From Clostridia bacterium (GTDB lineage Bacteria > Bacillota > Clostridia > Christensenellales > Aristaeellaceae): DNA of 64,000 nucleotides. Where the stretch lies: positions 1-64,000 of the forward strand of contig JAFXBE010000007.1 in assembly GCA_017516765.1 (NCBI GenBank), written 5' to 3'. The notes under the pieces were generated by a model that was not told where the DNA came from, made no database searches, and was given only the letters and a program-made list of their open reading frames with translations. Position numbers and translations under genes: made by a program. Position 1 is the stretch's first letter. Each line of letters begins with the position of its first letter. Shown piece by piece: positions 25,325-33,682 of this stretch.

Positions 25325-25738
25325 CTATTCAGCATCTTCGATCCACCAACCGCCGCCATCTCGGTATCCATGACGGAGCATAAATGGTTTGACAACATAA
25401 TACGTTCCAATGCCTGAAAGTGTGTGGTTAGCTATTCCTGAGTCATTCTCTGCTTTCAAGAGATTCACTATACGCTGATAAATCACTTCTTCCACTTCAC
25501 GCCAAGCATCAAATGCTTCTTCAATCCAGCAATCGTCTTCATCTAATTCGTGCATCAAATACCCGAGATGGTTGGAAACAGTAGCATAAGCTGCAGCGAT
25601 TGTTTTTTCGGAACTTACGGAGGTAAGCCATTGTAAGGTTTCAGCAGGTGTATGATTTGTGAGTGGTTCTTGATGAATGATATATAAAGGTAGCTGATTC
25701 ATACAATATAGCCAATTTTCGTGCTTGGCACAGCACAT
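25325..25738 (-). CDS. Hypothetical protein in AT-rich island
   Basis: A 137-residue ORF (or 125 residues from an internal ATG at 25702) that is clearly richer in A+T than its neighbours. No good ribosome binding site precedes either start. The protein is acidic and helical (LMHELDEDDCWIEEAFDAWREVEEVIYQRI), ending in KPFMLRHGYRDGGGWWIEDAE. No family is recognised; the size, acidity and composition would suit an immunity-type or accessory protein acquired by transfer, but this is speculation. Confidence 0.5.
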   Translation of the reverse strand: MCCAKHENWLYCMNQLPLYIIHQEPLTNHTPAETLQWLTSVSSEKTIAAAYATVSNHLGYLMHELDEDDCWIEEAFDAWREVEEVIYQRIVNLLKAENDSGIANHTLSGIGTYYVVKPFMLRHGYRDGGGWWIEDAE

Positions 25739-25892
25739 GAGATATTCAAACTATATCATGTTTGTACCTGTAAAGCAATCATATTCAGAGAAACCAACAG
25801 TAAATTACCCACCAATCCAACAGGAATTGCATGTACGGTCAGTATGTGTAATTACGGCAAGAAGTTGTTATGACAAAATGAAAGCTTGTTGT

Positions 25893-25951
25893 TGCACCCA
25901 CCGAGCCTTTTTTGCACCCAGTCACACCCATTTTGCACCCAAATGCACCCA
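25893..25951. repeat. Five helically phased GCACCCA direct repeats
   Basis: Copies start at 25894, 25914, 25924 (variant ACACCCA), 25935 and 25945, so spacings are 20, 10, 11 and 10 nt, i.e. whole helical turns. Four of them sit in a TTGCACCCA or ATGCACCCA context. They lie in the 436-nt AT-rich gap between the unknown ORF and the GH151-like gene. No coding sequence covers them. They look like an array for a DNA-binding protein. Confidence 0.7.
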
Positions 25952-26095
25952 TTGCAAAACGAAAGGGTTATTGCAAAATGATAGCCGGGAATTGTATTGG
26001 TTTTTGAGTCATTTCCCAGAAAGACCATCCAAGCGATGGTCTTTTTTCTTTTTCCTCAAACAAACTATCTCCGCCCCATTTTCCCCGCCTCCCCT

Positions 26096-26107
26096 TTATG
26101 GTATAAT
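26096..26107 (+). promoter_or_regulatory. Extended -10 promoter of the GH151-like gene
   Basis: TGG directly followed by a perfect TATAAT at 26102-26107; no good -35 hexamer (TTTTCC at 17 nt). It lies 67 nt upstream of the ATG. Confidence 0.65.
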
Positions 26108-26174
26108 CCAGCCAACAAGCATTTGCGTACAACCCCCATATCCCATCGCTCCGGACAGAACAGGAGGCATCCCC

Positions 26175-28151
26175 ATGAGAAAGCTGCCCGCAAGACAGGT
26201 GCATCTGGATTTTCACACTTCGCCGTACATCCCGGACATCGGCAAACGCTTCGACAAGCGGCAGTTCCAAGCCGCATTGAAAGAAGGCAACGTTAATTCC
26301 GTTACCGTTTTCGCCAAGTGCCACCACGGCTATTGCTACTACCCCTCCAGGGTCAGCGCCCAGCACCCGCAGATGGAGCCGGGCTTCGACCTGACCGGAG
26401 CCATGGTGGATGCCGCCCACGAGATCGGCGTGGCTGCGCCCATCTACATTACGGCAGGCTGGTCGGTACGGGATTCGGACATGCACCCCGAATGGTGCGC
26501 CCGCAATGCAGACGGCAGCATCCGTCACGGGGGTCTGGATCCCCATGCCGCGCCGGATGATCCCCGCCCCACCTTTTCCTGGGATCACCTGTGCATGAGC
26601 GGCGAATATGCCGAGCACATCTATGCCGTCACCCGGGAGGTGCTGGAACGCTACCCGGTGGTGGACGGGCTGTTTTACGACATCATCTATCTGGAGGATA
26701 CCTGCTACTGCCCCAATTGCCTGAAAGGTATGGCGGAGGAGGGGCTGGATCCCGCCAACATAGAGGATGCCCGGGAATATTACCGCCGCTCCCACCTGCG
26801 CTTCATGGCGGAATGCACAAGGCTGCTGCATGAGAAGAACCCCGAAGCCACCATCTTCTTCAACAGCGGCGGCGCGGATATCTACCGCCCGGAATACCAC
26901 GCCGGGCAGACCCATTTCGAAATGGAGGATCTGCCCACCACCTGGGGCGGCTACGACATCATGCCTCCCCGCGCCAGCTTTATGAGCCGCTACGGCAAGG
27001 AATACCTGGGCATGACGGGCAAATTCCACACCTGCTGGGGCGAGTTCGGCGGGTATAAGAACCCCGAAGCCCTCCGCTTTGAGGCGCTGATGATGGCCAT
27101 GTACGGCGCCAAATGCAGCATTGGCGACCAGATGCTCCCGGACGGGCGCATGGACCCGGAAACCTACCGGATCATCGGCCATGCATACCGCGCGCTGGAA
27201 AGCGTTGAACCGTGGGCGTATCCCGCAGAGTCCACCGCCACGCTGGGCGTGTACCTCTCCGGCAACAAGGCATCCGACGAGGGTCTGCATTGCATGCTGC
27301 TGGAAGCCCATCTGGATTTCGATATCGTCATGCCCGGGGATGCCCTTGACCGCTTCCGCGCGCTGATCCTGCCCGACTGTGTGCAGATCGATGGGGCGGA
27401 AGCCGGGCGGATCAACCGGTTCGTAGCCGATGGCGGCGCGGTGCTGTTCAGCGGCACCAGCGCAGTGGAGGACGGGCGATTCCTGATCGATGCGGGCGTG
27501 GAGTATGACGGCGCGCCTGCATATCGTCAGGATTACTTCTGCCCGGGGGATGCTTTGCCCCTGCCCTTCGGCAATGCCCCCTTCCTGTGCTATCAGGCAG
27601 GGGAGCGCACCCGTGTCACCGACGGTCAGGTGCTGGCAAGCGTTTATGAGCCCTGGTTCGACCGTACCTATGCCCGGTTCTGCTCTCACCAGAACACCCC
27701 CTACCGCCCCGAAGCGGCAGCCCACCCGGCTGCAGTTCGCAAAGGAAATGTGGTCTATCTGGCGCACAGGTTCTGCTGTCTGTACAAGACCGACGGCGCA
27801 CAGCTCTTCCGGGAGGCGGTCATTGCCGCTCTCCGGCTCATCTACCGCCCCCGCTACCGGGTGGATCTGCCCAGCGCAGGGCGCACCCGCCTTACCTGCC
27901 AGCCGGAGCAAAGCCGCTATGTCTTCCACGCCGCCTATGCCAGCTCCATTCAGCGGGGACGAACCCTTGTGCTGGAGGATATGCCGCCCATCCGCGATCT
28001 GGCTGTGACGGTGGAACTGGCAGAAACCGTCCGCAGCGTGCGGCTGGTGCCCTCCATGGAGGAGATCCCCTTTGTGCAGCAGAACGGGGAAGTCGCTTTC
28101 ACCATTCCCTGCGTCAAGTGCCATCAGATGGCAGAGATCCGGGTGGATTGA
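26175..28151 (+). CDS. Glycoside hydrolase, GHL6/GH151-like (putative alpha-L-fucosidase)
   Basis: A 658-residue cytoplasmic (no signal peptide) enzyme. The N-terminal barrel (about 1-340) begins RKLPARQVHLDFHTSPYIPDIGKRFD and contains the conserved HHGYCYYPS and DGLFYDIIYLEDTCYCPNC segments of the hypothetical glycosyl hydrolase 6 (GHL6) family. A beta-galactosidase-type trimerisation domain follows (about 350-560), then a beta-sandwich. GHL6 plus this trimerisation domain is the architecture of GH151, which includes alpha-L-fucosidases. AGGAGG lies 7 nt upstream of the ATG. The neighbouring GH42 gene suggests use of host-type or plant oligosaccharides taken up intact. Substrate is not proven. 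Confidence 0.83.
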   Translation: MRKLPARQVHLDFHTSPYIPDIGKRFDKRQFQAALKEGNVNSVTVFAKCHHGYCYYPSRVSAQHPQMEPGFDLTGAMVDAAHEIGVAAPIYITAGWSVRDSDMHPEWCARNADGSIRHGGLDPHAAPDDPRPTFSWDHLCMSGEYAEHIYAVTREVLERYPVVDGLFYDIIYLEDTCYCPNCLKGMAEEGLDPANIEDAREYYRRSHLRFMAECTRLLHEKNPEATIFFNSGGADIYRPEYHAGQTHFEMEDLPTTWGGYDIMPPRASFMSRYGKEYLGMTGKFHTCWGEFGGYKNPEALRFEALMMAMYGAKCSIGDQMLPDGRMDPETYRIIGHAYRALESVEPWAYPAESTATLGVYLSGNKASDEGLHCMLLEAHLDFDIVMPGDALDRFRALILPDCVQIDGAEAGRINRFVADGGAVLFSGTSAVEDGRFLIDAGVEYDGAPAYRQDYFCPGDALPLPFGNAPFLCYQAGERTRVTDGQVLASVYEPWFDRTYARFCSHQNTPYRPEAAAHPAAVRKGNVVYLAHRFCCLYKTDGAQLFREAVIAALRLIYRPRYRVDLPSAGRTRLTCQPEQSRYVFHAAYASSIQRGRTLVLEDMPPIRDLAVTVELAETVRSVRLVPSMEEIPFVQQNGEVAFTIPCVKCHQMAEIRVD

Positions 28152-28268
28152 CGGGCATGCTCCGGGAAGCCTTGCCCGCAGGACAGGGCTGTACGAACCA
28201 TGACCGATCATAACCCCGTCGGGCATCCGGTAAGCTGCCGGGTGCCCGCTGCTTTTCGTTGCCATCTC

Positions 28269-28297
28269 TTGCGCCGGAGCGGCTGCCATGCTACAAT
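28269..28297 (+). promoter_or_regulatory. Promoter of the aldo/keto reductase gene
   Basis: TTGCGC at 28269-28274, 17-nt spacer, TACAAT at 28292-28297 with a TGC extension; 44 nt upstream of the ATG. Confidence 0.72.
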
Positions 28298-28340
28298 GCC
28301 GATTGTGCCCGCTTTTTTGGCACGAAAGGGAGGTTGGAAC

Positions 28341-29519
28341 ATGAATTACCGCAACGATAAATACGGCAATCCGCTGTCCATCCTGGGCTACGGCTGCATG
28401 CGTTTTCCCCGCAAGGGCGGCAAGACCGATATGGAGGCTTCCGAAAGGCTGGTCCGGCAGGCTGTGGAGGCAGGGGTGAACTATTTCGATACCGCATACA
28501 TCTACGCCGGCAACGAAGCAGCCTTTGGCGAGATCCTCGAAAAAACCGGTCTGCGGGATCGGGTCAATATCGCCACCAAGCTGCCCCATTACCTGATCCG
28601 CTCCCGGGAGGGCATGGAAAAGCTGTTTCAGGAAGAGCTGCGCCGCCTGCGCACCGATCATGTGGATTACTATCTGATGCACATGCTCAACGATGCGGAG
28701 AAGTGGCAGCAGCTCAAGGAAATGGGCGTGGAGGAATGGATCGCCGAAAAGAAAGCCTCCGGGCAGATCCGGCAGATCGGGTTTTCCTACCATGGCAATT
28801 CGGAGATGTTCTGCCGCATTCTGGATCAATACCCCTGGGATTTCTGTCAGGTGCAGTACAACTATCTGGACGAGCACTCCCAGGCGGGGCGCAGGGGCGT
28901 GGAGTATGCCCACGAAAAAGGCATTCCGGTCATCATTATGGAACCGCTGCGGGGCGGTCGGCTGGTGAACATGCTGCCGGAGAAGACCAAGCAGCTTTTT
29001 GCCGGTTACCCTGTCAAGCGCAGCCCGGCAGAGTGGGGTCTGCGCTGGCTGTGGGATCAGGAAGCGGTCACTGTGGTGCTTTCCGGCATGAGCGACGAAG
29101 CCATGCTCACCGAGAATCTCCGCATCGCCTCCGAAGCGCAGCCGGGCGAGCTGGAGGAGGAGCACCGCGCCCTCTATGCCGAGGCCGTGCGCACCATCAA
29201 CGAAAGCGTGCGGGTGGGCTGCACCGGCTGCGGCTACTGCCAGCCCTGTCCCAAGGGCGTGGATATCCCCGGGGTGTTTGCCGCCTTCAACCGCTGGCAT
29301 GGCGAGGATCGGCGCGGCGCATTCGCCGATTATCTCAAATGCACCACCCTTCGCAAAAACGCTACCGGCGCAGGTAATTGCATCGGTTGTGGCAAGTGCG
29401 AAGCCCACTGCCCCCAGAACATCCCCATCCGGCAGGAGCTGGCGGAGGCGGGCAAGGCGCTGGAAACGCCGCTGTACAAGCTCATCCGCTGGGGCGCAAA
29501 GCATTTTGTCCGGTTCTGA
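28341..29519 (+). CDS. Aldo/keto reductase with C-terminal ferredoxin domain
   Basis: A 392-residue protein. Residues about 1-280 are an AKR barrel: LGYGCMRFPR, NYFDTAYIYAGNEAAFGEIL (catalytic Asp/Tyr), ATKLPHYLI (Lys) and DYYLMHMLN (His). The C-terminal part contains Cys-rich motifs, CTGCGYCQPCPKGVDIP and CIGCGKCEAHCPQNIPI, for 4Fe-4S binding. This is the 'Fe-S AKR' group common in gut Clostridia; the partner and substrate are not known. GGGAGG is 7 nt upstream. It has its own promoter and ends in a 20-bp bidirectional terminator. Confidence 0.92.
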   Translation: MNYRNDKYGNPLSILGYGCMRFPRKGGKTDMEASERLVRQAVEAGVNYFDTAYIYAGNEAAFGEILEKTGLRDRVNIATKLPHYLIRSREGMEKLFQEELRRLRTDHVDYYLMHMLNDAEKWQQLKEMGVEEWIAEKKASGQIRQIGFSYHGNSEMFCRILDQYPWDFCQVQYNYLDEHSQAGRRGVEYAHEKGIPVIIMEPLRGGRLVNMLPEKTKQLFAGYPVKRSPAEWGLRWLWDQEAVTVVLSGMSDEAMLTENLRIASEAQPGELEEEHRALYAEAVRTINESVRVGCTGCGYCQPCPKGVDIPGVFAAFNRWHGEDRRGAFADYLKCTTLRKNATGAGNCIGCGKCEAHCPQNIPIRQELAEAGKALETPLYKLIRWGAKHFVRF

Positions 29520-29529
29520 TCGCCCAACA

Positions 29530-29585
29530 ACAGAACAAGCCCCCGGCAGGCAGGCTGTCAAGCCGCTGCCGGGGGCTTGTTCTGT
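29530..29585. terminator. Bidirectional terminator with a perfect 20-bp stem
   Basis: Arms 29530-29549 and 29566-29585 are exact complements around a 16-nt loop. It separates the convergent AKR and GH42 genes; the arms end in ACAGAACAA/TTGTTCTGT, giving T-rich ends in both directions. Confidence 0.9.
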
Positions 29586-29602
29586 TTCGGAAAGGTTGCA
29601 GC

Positions 29603-31618
29603 TCAGCCGCGCTTCAAAACCGCAATGCTGAAAGCATCCAGCCGGATCTCTCCACCGGCTGTGCCTGTACGGTCAAGGCGCACCCAGCTGTCTGGCAGTG
29701 CACAGACGGCTGCCTCCCGGTTGGCATTCTGCAGGAACAGGTACTCCGTTCCGTCTGCGCCGTACCGGGCAGCGGCGGTTACACCGGCAGGCAGCTCCTT
29801 CACCAGCGGCTCCACCCCGTGCTCCTGCAAAAGCCCGCCCAGCACGGCGGTCAGGCAGCCGGTCTCCACCCTTGCCTGCAAGGTGAAGCAAAGCCCCTTG
29901 CCCACAGGGTTCCGGGTCAGCACGGGCAGCCCTTTGTAGAACTGGTTCTCATAGACCGCCAACGCTTCTGCGCCCTTCAGGGTGCAAAGCTGTGCAACTT
30001 CGTGGATCGGCCACTCCCTGCCCTGCCAAAGGAAGCAGTTTTCACGCCCCTTGTCCCACGCATCCAGCTCGTCGGTGCGTACACCGGTCAGGGCTTCCAG
30101 CGGCGGCGTGGTCACAAAGCGCAGATCCTCCTCGTCCACGTAGCCGCTCATGTAGGTCAGGTACACCAGCCCGCCCTCCCGGGCAAAGGCGGTCAGACGC
30201 TCCGCAAACCCTTCCCGCAGAAGGAATACCATGGGAGCGATCACTGCTTTGTAGGGGCTCAGGTCGCTCGTCTGGTCGATGATGTCCACCCCGTAGCCCG
30301 CCCTTTGCAGGGCGGCATGGTGGCTCTGCACCGTTTCTTCGTATTTCTGGTGGAAACGGTGCGCCGTCCAGGCATAGTCCAATGCCCAGCGAACATGCCA
30401 GTCGTACACCAATGCCACCGGGTTGCGGGTCACGCTGCCGCATACCTCCCGGATGCTCTCCAGCGCGGCTGCCACATCGCATACCTCCCGGAAGGCGCGG
30501 GTATCGGTGCTGCCGTCCGGCGGCAGGATAGAGCCGTGAAACTGCTCGCTGCCACCCCTGCCCGCACGGAACTGGAAGTACTGCACCGAATCGGAGCCGT
30601 GGGCAACGGCCTGCAGGCTCTGGTACAGTACCGTGCCCGGCGGGGGCAGGGTGTTCACATCGTCCCAATTGACTGCCCCGGGGCAGCTTTCCATCATCAG
30701 GAAGGGTTTCTGCCCGCCGGTGCCGCGCATCAGATCGTGCCGGAAATCTGTCCATGCGCTGATGTCCCGATCCCGCTCATCGTTCTTCCAGCGGGGGTAG
30801 TTGTCCCAGCTGACGGTGTCCATCCTGCGCCCCAGCTCGAAATAGTCGATGCCGGGGAAGGTGTGCATCAGGTTGGCGGTCACCGGGATGTGGGGGGAAT
30901 ACTTGCGCAGCGGCTCGCATTCCAGCAGGAAAAAATCCGCCAGATGGTCGGAACAGAAACGCCGCCACGCCAGATTGTGGTTGGGGCTTTCCCACTCGCC
31001 CAGAAAGCTGGGGGTGGTGGGGCTTTCCACCTGCTCAAACCCGGAGAACCGATGGGACCAGAAGGTGTTCCACCAGCTGTCGTTCAGGTTGTCAATGGTT
31101 CCGTAGCGCTGCTTCAGCCACTCCTGAAACGCTTTCTGGCAGCGGGGGCAGTGGCAGTCGTAGTTGTATTCGTTGCTTACATGCCACATGTGCAAAGCGG
31201 GATGGTTCCCGTACCGCTGCGCCAGCCGGGTGTTCATCTCCGTTACCTTGCGCCGGAAATCGGGGGAGGAGTAGCAGGCATTGTGCCGCGCACCGTACAC
31301 ATAGGGCTTGCGTTCGTTGTCCATCCGCAGCACGGAAGGGTATTTCTGCGCCATCCATGGCGGGCGGGATCCGCTGGGGGTGGCAAGGATGGCTTTGAGC
31401 CCATTCCGGTGCAGCATGTCCATCACTTCATCCAGCCATGAAAAATCGTATACTCCGTCCTCCGGCTCCAGAAAAGCCCAACTGAAGATGCCCACACTCA
31501 GCACATTCACGCCCGCCTCTTTGGCACGGCGCATGTCCTCCGGCCATACGGTATCCTTCAGCTTCATCCATTGCTCCGGGTTGTAGTCCGCACCGTGAAG
31601 AAAAAAGGTTTCGGCCAT
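29603..31618 (-). CDS. Beta-galactosidase, GH42 family
   Basis: A 671-residue cytoplasmic enzyme of the LacZ/GanA GH42 type. It opens with FFLHGADYNPEQW, then VNVLSVGIFSWAFLEPEDG. The acid/base Glu is in WHVSNEYNYDCHCPRC (with zinc-binding Cys residues near it) and the nucleophile Glu in PFLMMESCPGAVNW. The trimerisation domain (about 390-590) and C-terminal beta domain follow. GAGGAA lies 6 nt upstream of the chosen ATG; a longer reading extends through the DnaA-box region and is rejected. It would cleave beta-galactosides (galacto- or arabinogalacto-oligosaccharides). Confidence 0.95.
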   Translation of the reverse strand: MAETFFLHGADYNPEQWMKLKDTVWPEDMRRAKEAGVNVLSVGIFSWAFLEPEDGVYDFSWLDEVMDMLHRNGLKAILATPSGSRPPWMAQKYPSVLRMDNERKPYVYGARHNACYSSPDFRRKVTEMNTRLAQRYGNHPALHMWHVSNEYNYDCHCPRCQKAFQEWLKQRYGTIDNLNDSWWNTFWSHRFSGFEQVESPTTPSFLGEWESPNHNLAWRRFCSDHLADFFLLECEPLRKYSPHIPVTANLMHTFPGIDYFELGRRMDTVSWDNYPRWKNDERDRDISAWTDFRHDLMRGTGGQKPFLMMESCPGAVNWDDVNTLPPPGTVLYQSLQAVAHGSDSVQYFQFRAGRGGSEQFHGSILPPDGSTDTRAFREVCDVAAALESIREVCGSVTRNPVALVYDWHVRWALDYAWTAHRFHQKYEETVQSHHAALQRAGYGVDIIDQTSDLSPYKAVIAPMVFLLREGFAERLTAFAREGGLVYLTYMSGYVDEEDLRFVTTPPLEALTGVRTDELDAWDKGRENCFLWQGREWPIHEVAQLCTLKGAEALAVYENQFYKGLPVLTRNPVGKGLCFTLQARVETGCLTAVLGGLLQEHGVEPLVKELPAGVTAAARYGADGTEYLFLQNANREAAVCALPDSWVRLDRTGTAGGEIRLDAFSIAVLKRG

Positions 31619-31819
31619 GGTCGTTTCCTCGCTTTTTGATTTTTGCCGTTTATGGAACAATTCGTCGCCCGGCAGGCTTTTCCCTTCCGGAGATCGTGGC
31701 AGCCTTTCCGGAAAGCCCGGAACCGGTTGTGGAAACAGCCGTGGAGAACTCATGGAAAACCTCCGGAACGCCATGGATAATCCTATGGCGTTCTGAGGAA
31801 AAACACCCCTGTATGCACA

Positions 31820-31988
31820 TGTGGAAACTGTGGATGATCCACGCCGTCCACAAGGGGTTTTCCACATAAAATGCAGAAAAGCAGCCAAAACAGGCAGAAA
31901 ATCGTGGAAAACCATGTGGAAACTGTGGATAATACCCGTGGAAATCCCAACACAACACGTAGTTTTCCACATAAAACCCTGTGGAAAA
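31820..31988. promoter_or_regulatory. DnaA-box cluster A, upstream of cwlD
   Basis: Matches to TTWTNCACA: TTTTCCACA at 31858-31866 and 31963-31971, a perfect TGTGGATAA (reverse of TTATCCACA) at 31924-31932, and TGTGGAAAA at 31980-31988. Near matches lie at 31820 and 31915 (TGTGGAAAC) and 31829-31837 (TGTGGATGA). The 404-nt gap between the GH42 gene and cwlD holds nothing else that I can see. Confidence 0.8.
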
Positions 31989-32022
31989 CGCATAGGCTGT
32001 GGTAAAAAACAGGAGGCATTCA

Positions 32023-32775
32023 ATGAAGGATTGGAAGCATCCTCTGCTGCGCAGCCGCATGGAGCATTTCAGGATCGGCATCCTGCTGGTGCTGGGTATC
32101 ACCTGTATCGGGCTGCTGGCAGGGGCGGGCGTGCAGCCGCAGGTGCGAGGAACCGCGGCCGGTTCACAGCCCCTTACCGGGCTTACCGTTGCGCTGGATC
32201 CGGGGCATGGGGGATACGACGGGGGCGCAAGAGCGCACGACAGCGGCATATGGGAAAAGGAGATCAATCTGCAGATCGCCCTTGCCGTGGAAAAAGAGCT
32301 TACCGCCCGGGGTGCGCAGGTGACCCTCACCCGCCGGGAGGATATTTGCCTTGCCCCGGGCGATACCGCCACCAAAGCCCGCAAACGGGCAGATCTGAAA
32401 GCCCGCACCGATCTGGCGCAGGCAGCGGGAGCCGATGTGTTCCTGTCTATCCATCTCAACGAGTACCGCTCCCGCTCCGAAAGCGGGCCGCAGGTGTTTT
32501 ATCAGCAGGGGGGCGAAGCGGGCAGGCTGCTGGCAGGTGCATTGCAGGAGGCGCTGGTCGCCGGGCTGAAGCCCGCCAAGGTGCGCAAGGCCATGGCAGG
32601 GGACTATTTCGTATTGCGCAGCCCCATTCCTTCCGCATTGGTGGAATGCGGTTTTCTCAGCAATGCCGCAGAGGAAAAGCTGCTGCTGGATCCTGTCTAC
32701 CATGCAAGGATCGCCGCTGCGCTGGCAGACGGGCTTACGGAATACCGGCAGCTTCTGCAAAGGGTGGATCCGTAG
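32023..32775 (+). CDS. cwlD: N-acetylmuramoyl-L-alanine amidase (CwlD-like)
   Basis: A 250-residue membrane-anchored Amidase_3 enzyme. A single membrane helix (about 17-38) precedes the catalytic domain (about 52-245). Zinc ligands and catalytic residues are visible: His 62 in ALDPGHGGYDGG, Glu 80 in WEKEIN, His 144 in LSIHLNE and Glu 208 in ALVECGFLSN. In sporulating Firmicutes CwlD removes peptides from cortex muramic acid; the same type also acts in vegetative wall turnover. AGGAGG is 6 nt upstream of the ATG. It sits between two DnaA-box clusters, and its promoter region is embedded in the first. Confidence 0.9.
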   Translation: MKDWKHPLLRSRMEHFRIGILLVLGITCIGLLAGAGVQPQVRGTAAGSQPLTGLTVALDPGHGGYDGGARAHDSGIWEKEINLQIALAVEKELTARGAQVTLTRREDICLAPGDTATKARKRADLKARTDLAQAAGADVFLSIHLNEYRSRSESGPQVFYQQGGEAGRLLAGALQEALVAGLKPAKVRKAMAGDYFVLRSPIPSALVECGFLSNAAEEKLLLDPVYHARIAAALADGLTEYRQLLQRVDP

Positions 32776-32788
32776 CTGCAAAACTGCA

Positions 32789-32976
32789 TGTGGAAAACTT
32801 TTTGCTCTATGTGGAAAACATGTGAATAACCCGTGGGAAATGCAATGTGCCTCTTTCGGTTGAAAAATAAGCATTTTCGTAAAAAAGTCAATAAAATCAA
32901 CGGTTTCATTGGTGCGTAGAATGAAAAAACAAGCCCCTGCAAGGGTTTGAAAGTTTTCCACAAAAGAAGTGGAAAA
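32789..32976. promoter_or_regulatory. DnaA-box cluster B, downstream of cwlD
   Basis: TGTGGAAAA at 32789-32797 and 32810-32818, TGTGAATAA at 32821-32829 (perfect TTATNCACA complement), TTTTCCACA at 32954-32962 and a near match AGTGGAAAA at 32968-32976. Between them lies an AT-rich stretch (about 32860-32930). It occupies most of the 468-nt gap before mrnC. Confidence 0.78.
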
Positions 32977-33050
32977 CATTACAGAATGATTTCGGAACAG
33001 CGATAAATATCACAAATTCTTCGGCGAAAAATATCCTGTAATCTTCCGGG

Positions 33051-33077
33051 ACCCTGTGCGGAACGACCGTACAGGGT
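33051..33077 (+). terminator. Terminator-like hairpin downstream of cwlD
   Basis: ACCCTGT...ACAGGGT with inner CGG/CCG pairs, followed by TTTGTTG. Confidence 0.55.
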
Positions 33078-33166
33078 TTGTTGTATGCCGGGGAAAATGT
33101 TACAGACTGCCATATGCTTCCTGCCCGCCGCCGAGGGGAATCTTCGGTGAAAATTGATTTTCACGC

Positions 33167-33195
33167 TTGAATCCGACCCGCCTCCATGCTATCAT
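33167..33195 (+). promoter_or_regulatory. Promoter of mrnC
   Basis: TTGAAT at 33167-33172, 17-nt spacer, TATCAT at 33190-33195 with TGC extension. Confidence 0.75.
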
Positions 33196-33243
33196 CATAC
33201 TGGGTCAATGTACGGATACTATCTCTGTAAAGGCGGGAAAGGG

Positions 33244-33660
33244 ATGAACGATCTGCTCTCGGATGCCGTGATGAGCGCGGCGGAAGCCAAGCTGAAAAAC
33301 CCGCTGGCATTGGCTTATGCAGGCGATACCATCTGGGATCTGCTGGTGCGCCGCCGTCTGCTGCGCTCCAACGCACAGGCGGGCACGCTGCACAAGCGGG
33401 CGGTGAGCATGGTCAATGCCAAAGCACAGGCGGAAGCCTTTGTGCGCATACAGCCCTGCCTTACCGAGCTCGAGAGCGATATCGCCCGACGGGGCGGCAA
33501 CGCCCACGCCCACCATGCAGCCCCCAAGAATCAGGATCCGGTGGATTATTCCCGAGCCACCGGTCTGGAAGCGCTGTTTGGCTATCTTTACCTGTCCGGG
33601 CAGCTGGAGCGCATCGCAGAGCTTTTTGAGCTGGCGATGCCTGCCCATAACGAACGATAA
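33244..33660 (+). CDS. mrnC: Mini-ribonuclease III
   Basis: Mini-III (138 aa) is an RNase III catalytic domain without the dsRNA-binding domain; it matures 23S rRNA in Firmicutes. The RNase III core is seen in NPLALAYAGDTIWDLLVRR and, near the C terminus, DYSRATGLEALFGYLYLSGQLERI (acidic metal ligands Asp and Glu). GGGAAAGGG lies close before the ATG. Length is normal. It opens the plus-strand run mrnC–thyX–rlmB–rae1–sigH, a conserved Clostridia order in which cysS usually precedes; cysS is absent here. Confidence 0.95.
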   Translation: MNDLLSDAVMSAAEAKLKNPLALAYAGDTIWDLLVRRRLLRSNAQAGTLHKRAVSMVNAKAQAEAFVRIQPCLTELESDIARRGGNAHAHHAAPKNQDPVDYSRATGLEALFGYLYLSGQLERIAELFELAMPAHNER

Positions 33661-33682
33661 CATACGCTGGGAGGAAACCATC

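Noticed and set aside
25968..29561. Minus-strand ORF of about 1200 codons opposite the GH151-like and AKR genes
   Set aside because: It crosses two genes with clear family motifs and strong starts on the plus strand; composition is shadow-like.
31619..32022. N-terminal extension of the GH42 protein through the DnaA-box region
   Set aside because: GH42 enzymes start with the sequence found at 31618, which has its own ribosome binding site; the extension has no domain and is rich in repeats of the DnaA boxes.
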